From the NCBI GenBank assembly GCA_011049795.1, contig DRHD01000382.1, positions 1-29,216 of the forward strand: a DNA stretch of 29,216 nt. The letters are read 5' to 3'. The number at the start of each line of letters is the position of its first letter. Position 1 is the first letter of the stretch. This stretch comes from Porticoccus sp. GTDB lineage: Bacteria; Pseudomonadota; Gammaproteobacteria; Pseudomonadales; Porticoccaceae. The notes beneath the pieces were generated by a model, which was given only the letters and a program-made list of their open reading frames with translations, was not told where the DNA came from and did no database searches. Position numbers and translations under genes: made by a program. Of this stretch, positions 24,332 to 29,216 are shown in pieces.

Positions 24332-24403
24332 ATATAACACCTTGCTCACCGGAAGGTTTGGAGCGTAGCGAGTAATTTTTCCGAGTGCAGAAACTTGTTA
24401 GCC
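24332..24403 (-). repeat. attC-like site after the DoxX-like gene
   Basis: A 72-bp imperfect palindrome on the minus strand from R'' GGCTAAC (24397-24403) to R' GTTATAT (24332-24338). Arms pair TAACA with TGTTA, and CAC-t-CGGAA with TTCCGGTG, leaving one extrahelical T. It starts eight bases after the stop codon. It shares GGCTAAYAAG/CTGCAC and GAGCWWGGTGTTA with the site at 22090-22151. Confidence 0.7.
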
Positions 24404-24411
24404 ATTACCAC

Positions 24412-24825
24412 TTAATTAGCGTTATCTCTACTAAACCAAGAAGAATGATTGGGCAAAATAAAACACAATAAGCCAAGAAAAATATAGTCCAACATCTGAT
24501 TAACAGAAGACCATTCTTGCAGAATGTAATGACCAAACAATAGGCTTAACATAAAAACAAACCAACCATAAACTGCGAAGATCTTGTACTTATTGCTTAA
24601 TAGAGCCAAGCCAAGAAAAACCTCAACAAAGGGGGTTGCCTTGAGATAGAGATTTACGAGAAATGGCGCTAAATTTATCCTTAAATCCCCTTGGAATAAT
24701 TGAGAGTAATACTCAAAAAAACCACCCTGACTAAAAACCTTGCTGGTTCCAGCTGTTAACAGTATTAATATCATAGTAATTCGAACGATACGTTCCGCAT
24801 CCTTTAACTTTAGCTCAGGAATCAT
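24412..24825 (-). CDS. Cassette gene: DoxX/MauE-like membrane protein
   Basis: A 137-residue inner-membrane protein with four predicted helices: about 12-32 (VRITMILILLTAGTSKVF), 52-80 (containing PFVEVFLGLALL), 84-104 and 112-128. The TAGTSKVF and PFVEVFLGLALL blocks are typical of DoxX- and MauE-like proteins. DoxX proteins have been linked to thiol redox and quinone metabolism, but the role here is unknown. It is the first gene of the array in transcription order; the promoter must lie in 24826-25198 or in a lost integron platform. Confidence 0.78.
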   Translation of the reverse strand: MIPELKLKDAERIVRITMILILLTAGTSKVFSQGGFFEYYSQLFQGDLRINLAPFLVNLYLKATPFVEVFLGLALLSNKYKIFAVYGWFVFMLSLLFGHYILQEWSSVNQMLDYIFLGLLCFILPNHSSWFSRDNAN

Positions 24826-24860
24826 GTTGTTTATCTACCTATAGTTACTGGATGACTAAC

Positions 24861-25198
24861 ATTGAATTATAAAGACTCAGGCGCTATATCACTTTGGCTC
24901 CCCACCCAAAGACGCCCAAAATATTTGTTTGATATTCTCTATGCAAAACAAGTAGTTGCATGTGTCGAGTTGTTTTTTTCAATAGACATATAGTGCCTTC
25001 CCTAGATTTTTTTATTTATTCCCTTTGCCACTTATCATATTCCTGTGCCTTTTAAAATCAAAGAGTTAGGTTTCATTTACAAGTGAACAGCGGCCATAGG
25101 CCGCTGTTCACGGAGTTTCACCTTAAGCAAAGCGCCTTTTTTCTCTTGCTTACCACCTAGCTGGTATCATACCGACCCCATTTACTTAGTCTCTACCC
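24861..25198. other. AT-rich gene-free spacer at the upstream end of the cassette array
   Basis: There is no plausible gene here. The minus-strand edge at 24854-24860 is GTTAGTC, the 5' boundary of the first cassette. A T-rich middle (24951-25020) is followed by ACCTAAC on the minus strand (25065-25071), a perfect RYYYAAC core. The bases next to it (TTGATTTTAAAAG) resemble the complement of those beside GTTAGTC (TTGAATTATAAAG), so the two may be halves of one attC with an oversized middle; this is speculative. The perfect inverted repeat at 25083-25111 is listed separately. This is where attI and a divergent integrase would be in a complete integron. Confidence 0.5.
25083..25111. repeat. Perfect 13-bp inverted repeat
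   Basis: GTGAACAGCGGCC (25083-25095) and GGCCGCTGTTCAC (25099-25111) are perfect complements around ATA. No T-run follows on either strand, which argues against an intrinsic terminator. It lies between the cassette array and the AEC transporter gene, about 90 bp upstream of the latter. It could be an operator, a remnant terminator of a lost gene, or a recombination mark. Confidence 0.85.
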
Positions 25199-26152
25199 AT
25201 GAACGAAGCAAGCCTGCTCGCCTTTTCCATCTCTATCACCGGCCCCATCTTTATGGTGGTGTTACTGGGCTTACTGCTAAAAAGACTTGGGGTAATCCAC
25301 CTCCAATTTGTTCAACCCGCCTCTGACCTGGTATTCAAGGTCGGACTGCCCACTATTTTGTTTTTGAGTATTTACCGGGCGGACTTGGATAACTTTTCTA
25401 TGGGCTTGCCATTACTGGTGGCTATTCCCATTACTCTGTTGTTGTTTGCCCTGTCATTGCCCATTGGCCGCCTGTTTATTGCGGACAAAGGTGATTGTGG
25501 CGTATTTGTGCAAGGTGCATTTCGTGGCAATTTGGCCGTTATCGGGTTGGCATTTTGTAGTAATGCCTACGGTGAGCCGGGACTGGCCGCTGCGGCGGTG
25601 CCCGTCGCGGTGCTGACGGTACTGTATAACTTGCTAGCGGTGGTGGCATTGAACCCCATTGAATCTGATGACAGCCAATCACCCCTACGACGAATGGCAA
25701 TGAACACCATGAAGAACCCGCTGCTCATCGGTATTGCGCTGGGATTTATGATGAAGTTCAGCGGGCTTCCTCTGCCCAAACTGATTGAGGACACCGGCAA
25801 TTACTTTGCCCGCATGACGTTACCTCTGGCACTGCTGTGTATTGGTGCCTCCATGAACATGAAGGCACTAAAGCACTCTGGTGTGAGTACGGTGGCGGCC
25901 TCTACAATCAAACTGATTGTGGCACCATTGTTGATGATCAGCCTTGCCATCTGGCTGGGCGTGCGTGGTATGGAACTTGGTATTCTGTTTTTTCTGGTGG
26001 CCTCCCCCACGGCGGTGGCGAGTTTTATTCAGGTTAAGGCTATGGGTGGCAATGGTGAGTTCGCCGCTAATATTGTCGTACTGTCCACGTTTTTGGGAAT
26101 TGTGACGGTGACCGCTGGGTTGCTGGTATTAAAGGCGTTTGCCTTGATATAA
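25199..26152 (+). CDS. AEC family transporter
   Basis: A 317-residue inner-membrane protein of the auxin efflux carrier family with about ten helices. GPIFMVVLLGLLLKRLGVI at the N terminus, FRGNLAVIGLAFCSNAYGEPGLA in the middle, and MTLPLALLCIGASMNMKAL after the central loop are typical; the C-terminal half repeats the fold (PTAVASFIQVKAMGGNGEFAANIVVLSTFLGIVTV). Bacterial members move small organic anions such as malate; the substrate here cannot be read. No clear ribosome binding site precedes the ATG. It is the first core-like gene beyond the cassette array. Confidence 0.88.
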   Translation: MNEASLLAFSISITGPIFMVVLLGLLLKRLGVIHLQFVQPASDLVFKVGLPTILFLSIYRADLDNFSMGLPLLVAIPITLLLFALSLPIGRLFIADKGDCGVFVQGAFRGNLAVIGLAFCSNAYGEPGLAAAAVPVAVLTVLYNLLAVVALNPIESDDSQSPLRRMAMNTMKNPLLIGIALGFMMKFSGLPLPKLIEDTGNYFARMTLPLALLCIGASMNMKALKHSGVSTVAASTIKLIVAPLLMISLAIWLGVRGMELGILFFLVASPTAVASFIQVKAMGGNGEFAANIVVLSTFLGIVTVTAGLLVLKAFALI

Positions 26153-26303
26153 CTTGGTCTGCTTCTACCCATCCAGCCCCAGCCCCCTATAACATTCAAC
26201 CCATTAATGACTCGCTGTTAATGGCGCACTCTTTAATGACGGAATAGCCCCTCCACAGGTAGAATACTACCTTTACCAAACTCTCCAATGACTGAGGTCT
26301 TAT

Positions 26304-29216
26304 ATGAATGCTCTGTTGAACCCACAGGCACACCCTGCCTTTGAGTTTTTGCGCAGTGAGCGCATTGAATCCCTGAATATTGACGTGGCTGAATACCGCC
26401 ATCGTAAAACCGGGGCACAGCATGTCCATATAACGGCCGACAATACTGAAAATGTGTTTTTGGTGGCACTGCGAACGGTACCCAAAGACTCCACTGGCGT
26501 TGCCCATATTCTGGAACACACGGCCCTGTGCGGCAGTGAAAAATACCCGGTACGCGACCCGTTCTTTATGATGATCCGCCGGTCGCTGAATACCTTTATG
26601 AATGCCTTTACCAGCTCAGACTGGACGGCTTACCCATTCGCCAGCCAGAACAAGAAAGACTTCAACAATTTGCTGGACGTGTATCTGGATGCAGTGTTTT
26701 TCTCACGGCTGGATGAACTGGACTTTGCTCAGGAAGGCCACCGGGTAGAGTTTGCCGAGCCAGATAATGCGGAATCACCACTGGTATATAAAGGCGTGGT
26801 ATTTAATGAGATGAAAGGTGCCATGAGTTCGGTGCCCTCCACCCTTTGGCACACCCTGTGTAAGTACCTCTACCCCACCACCACTTATCACTACAACAGT
26901 GGCGGTGACCCGGAGTGTATTCCCGACCTGACCCATGAGCAGCTAAAGGCGTTTTATCAGACGCACTACCACCCCTCCAATGCTATTTTTATGACCTATG
27001 GGGATACACCAGCAGCAGAGCTACAAGCCACGTTTGAAGAGCAAGCATTAGCGCGGTTTGAACCGCTGGGTGTGGAAATTTCTGTTCCCGATGAAAAGCG
27101 TTACCAGAAGCCCATCGCCATTGAGGAAGCTTACGCCTTTAACGAAGAAGGCAGCACAGACAATAAAACCCATATTGTATTGAGCTGGTTACTCGGCAAA
27201 GCCACTGACCTTGAAGCCAGTATGGAAGCTCACCTGCTGTGCAGTATTCTGCTGGACAACAGTGCTTCGCCGTTACAAAAAGCATTGGAGACGACAGATT
27301 TGGGGTCGTCACCTTCACCCCTGTGCGGCCTTGATGACTCCCAGCGGGAGTTGTGCTTTGTCTGTGGTATTGAAGGCAGCGAAGCGGACCGTGCTGAAGA
27401 CGTAGAACAACTCGTATTGTCTGTGTTGGAAAATGTAGCAGATAACGGTATCCCTCAGGAACAGGTAGAAGCGTCCCTGCACCAATTGGAACTGCAACAG
27501 CGTGAGATTGGTGGTGACGGCTACCCCTATGGCTTGCAGTTGATTTTGACGGCCCTCACCAGCGCCACCCACCGAGGCGATTCCATTGCGTTGCTGAACC
27601 TGGACCCGGTGTTGGAAAAACTGCGCAACAATATTCAAGACCCCAACTACATTAAACAGCTGGCCCGCAATCTTCTACTGGATAATCCTCACCGGGTTCG
27701 ACTCACCATGACACCGGACACGGGACTTGCCGCCAAAAGAGACCAGGCAGAAGCCGAACGTTTAGCGGCCATTAAGGAAGGTCTGGATGATGCTGGCAAG
27801 CAGGCGGTGATTGAAAAAGCCCAAGTGCTGAATGAGCGCCAGCAACAGAAAGACGATGAATCGGTATTGCCCAAGGTCGGGCTGGAAGATATTCCTTTGG
27901 AAATGGCTTATGTGGCGGCCTCAGAAAAATTGGAAAGCACTCTACCCCACGCCCTGCCCCTCACCAGTTATAACGCAGGTACCAATGGGCTGGTATATCA
28001 GCAAATTATTCTGCCGTTACCCGCATTAACAGCGAAGCAACTAGACCTGCTGCCCATCTACAGTAATTGCCTGACCGAACTGGGTGCGGGTGATAAGGAC
28101 TACCTCGCCACACAGCTTTGGCAATCCCAGATTTGTGGTGGCATCAGTGCCTATGCCAGTGCCCGGGGCATGCCCAACAATGAACAAATACTGACTGGCC
28201 ACCTGACACTTTCCTCCAAGGGGCTCGTCCGAAATCAATCGGCGATGACGGAGCTGATGCAAGGGACATTGGAGCAGGTTCGCTTTGATGAACTACCCCG
28301 CATTCGAGAACTGATTGCCCAAACCCGTGCCAGCCGGGAAGCGAGTGTTACTGGCAGCGGCCATAGCTTGGCCATGACTGCTGCCTCCAGTGGTACCAGC
28401 CCAGGTGCAAAATTGACTCATCAGTGGGGTGGGCTTGAGGGTATCCGTCAAATCAAACAACTGGATAGCTCCCTGGCAAGCGATCAGACTTTGGCTGCAC
28501 TGGCAGAACAACTGGCCGAGATACACCAGTTGGTATTAACCGCCCCCCGCGAATTTTTAGTGGTGGGCGAAGCCGACAAATTTGCTGATTATTATCAGGC
28601 AATTCAGCAGCGCTTTGCCCAAGTAACTAACCCTGCATTTACGGCCTTTAGTCAGCCTGAGTTACATCAGCAGGTAGCCGAATTATGGAAGACCAGCACT
28701 CAGGTTAACTTCTGTGCAAAATCTTACCCCACAGTACCTATGTCACACCCGGATGCCCCGGCCCTTACGGTATTGGGTGGCTTCCTGCGCAATGGCTATT
28801 TGCATCGCGCCATTCGTGAACAAGGCGGCGCCTACGGTGGTGGTGCCGGGCAGGATAGCAACATTGCCGCTTTCCGATTCTTCTCTTATCGCGACCCCCG
28901 TATTGAAGAGACACTGAACGACTTTGATCAATCACTGATATGGCTTCAGAATGAGAAGCATGAGTGGTCTCAGGTAGAACAAGCCATCCTTGGTGTGATC
29001 AGTTCCATTGATAAACCCGGCTCACCTGCCGGCGAAGCCAAGCAAACCTTCCATGCCGAGCTTTATGGCCGCAGCCGTGAAGTGCGAGAATTGTTCCGCA
29101 ACCAAGTGAAGGCTGTCACGCTGGCAGACTTGCAGCGGGTTGCCGCCATGTATCTGGTTGAAAATAAAGCCAGTACAGCGGTGATTACAAACCCAGACAA
29201 TGCTGCAGTAGCAGAC
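26304..29216 (+). CDS. Insulinase-family (M16C, PreP-like) zinc metalloprotease, 3' end cut by the window
   Basis: The frame is open from ATG 26304 through 971 codons to the last base of the window. The inverted zinc motif is HILEH (H68, E71, H72), and the distal ligand is E169 in VVFNEMKGAMSS, 97 residues later as in PreP. TALCGSEKYPVRDPFF and FTSSDWTAYPFASQN are typical M16C blocks. The C-terminal half has FLRNGYLHRAIREQGGAYGGGAG, the second-chamber substrate-binding signature. No signal peptide is seen, so it is probably a cytosolic peptidase that degrades peptides. GAGG (26294-26297) lies six bases before the start. Related proteins are about 970-980 residues, so few residues are missing. 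Confidence 0.92.
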   Translation, partial: MNALLNPQAHPAFEFLRSERIESLNIDVAEYRHRKTGAQHVHITADNTENVFLVALRTVPKDSTGVAHILEHTALCGSEKYPVRDPFFMMIRRSLNTFMNAFTSSDWTAYPFASQNKKDFNNLLDVYLDAVFFSRLDELDFAQEGHRVEFAEPDNAESPLVYKGVVFNEMKGAMSSVPSTLWHTLCKYLYPTTTYHYNSGGDPECIPDLTHEQLKAFYQTHYHPSNAIFMTYGDTPAAELQATFEEQALARFEPLGVEISVPDEKRYQKPIAIEEAYAFNEEGSTDNKTHIVLSWLLGKATDLEASMEAHLLCSILLDNSASPLQKALETTDLGSSPSPLCGLDDSQRELCFVCGIEGSEADRAEDVEQLVLSVLENVADNGIPQEQVEASLHQLELQQREIGGDGYPYGLQLILTALTSATHRGDSIALLNLDPVLEKLRNNIQDPNYIKQLARNLLLDNPHRVRLTMTPDTGLAAKRDQAEAERLAAIKEGLDDAGKQAVIEKAQVLNERQQQKDDESVLPKVGLEDIPLEMAYVAASEKLESTLPHALPLTSYNAGTNGLVYQQIILPLPALTAKQLDLLPIYSNCLTELGAGDKDYLATQLWQSQICGGISAYASARGMPNNEQILTGHLTLSSKGLVRNQSAMTELMQGTLEQVRFDELPRIRELIAQTRASREASVTGSGHSLAMTAASSGTSPGAKLTHQWGGLEGIRQIKQLDSSLASDQTLAALAEQLAEIHQLVLTAPREFLVVGEADKFADYYQAIQQRFAQVTNPAFTAFSQPELHQQVAELWKTSTQVNFCAKSYPTVPMSHPDAPALTVLGGFLRNGYLHRAIREQGGAYGGGAGQDSNIAAFRFFSYRDPRIEETLNDFDQSLIWLQNEKHEWSQVEQAILGVISSIDKPGSPAGEAKQTFHAELYGRSREVRELFRNQVKAVTLADLQRVAAMYLVENKASTAVITNPDNAAVAD

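Larger units (their letters stand above)
21572..24860 (-). mobile_element. Integrase-less integron cassette cluster (CALIN-like array)
   Basis: Seven short minus-strand genes are separated by imperfect palindromes with AAC/GTT core ends, 61-72 bp long where well preserved. Four cassettes pass a strict internal check: the bases at their 5' boundary are the reverse complement of the R'' core at their own 3' end. These are the DoxX-like cassette (24852-24860 against 24397-24405, 8 of 9), rhodanese (24329-24338 against 23903-23912, 10 of 10), the 145-residue membrane protein (23555-23564 against 23135-23144, 10 of 10) and the 117-residue unknown (22088-22096 against 21632-21640, 9 of 9). All cassettes share one orientation. 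No integrase gene lies on either side: the expected position beyond 24860 holds an unannotated spacer and then an AEC transporter. The other junctions are degenerate. Confidence 0.75.

Noticed and set aside
21572..24860. The regularly spaced palindromes as a CRISPR array or REP elements
   Set aside because: Spacing is 300-600 bp with genes between, the repeats differ in sequence, and the ends follow attC core rules instead.
25083..25111. Perfect inverted repeat as an intrinsic terminator
   Set aside because: No run of T follows on either strand and no gene ends just before it.
26196..26521. Minus-strand frames over the start of the insulinase-family gene
   Set aside because: The plus frame has the HILEH zinc motif and continuous family similarity, so these are shadows.

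Overview
The window looks like a chromosome segment from a marine-type gammaproteobacterium, probably near Cellvibrionales/Spongiibacter-like lineages. This is inferred from gene content (AlaA, PdxB, EpmC, YheU, GcvR-type ACT protein, TrmL, MnmC, a PA1571-like small protein) and moderate GC; I could not run a search, so the placement is tentative. Most of the window is ordinary, densely packed core genome. No phage, IS transposase or CRISPR array is visible.

Layout. 24-266: tRNA-Glu and tRNA-Gly on the minus strand with a strong promoter. 402-2178: divergent msrB and alaA around a palindrome. 2191-3658: an ATP-NAD kinase family gene and a small PA1571-like gene, divergent. 3707-6788: a minus-strand operon of a broken gamma-glutamylcyclotransferase gene, epmC, a 5'-3' exonuclease and pdxB. 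6942-7637: a conserved gene of unknown function. 7804-9535: a tight operon of an exported methyltransferase, yheU and an alpha/beta hydrolase. 9671-10989: a two-ACT-domain GcvR-like protein converging on a VIT1/CCC1 metal transporter. 11156-14454: trmL, a flavodoxin and mnmC, a wobble-base tRNA modification cluster. 14629-18718, all minus: an outer-membrane beta-barrel, an amidohydrolase, a CPA2 cation/proton antiporter and a small conserved gene.

Accessory region. From about 18720 to 25110 the character changes. First come a VOC-fold protein and a three-part PNPOx/ferredoxin-reductase/2Fe-2S fusion on the plus strand. Then seven small minus-strand genes run from 24825 to 21684: a DoxX-like membrane protein, a rhodanese, a CPXCG cysteine-rich protein, two four-helix membrane proteins and two unknowns. 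They are separated by imperfect palindromes of 61-72 bp with integron attC features. For four of the seven, the first bases of the presumed cassette are the exact or near-exact reverse complement of the R'' core at the end of the same cassette (8 of 9 to 10 of 10 bases), as the structure of integron gene cassettes predicts. No integrase is present, so the best reading is a cluster of attC sites lacking an integrase (a CALIN), with some decayed junctions. This is the most interesting thing in the window.

Core-like sequence resumes with an AEC-family transporter (25199-26152) and a long M16C insulinase-family metalloprotease that runs off the end of the window.
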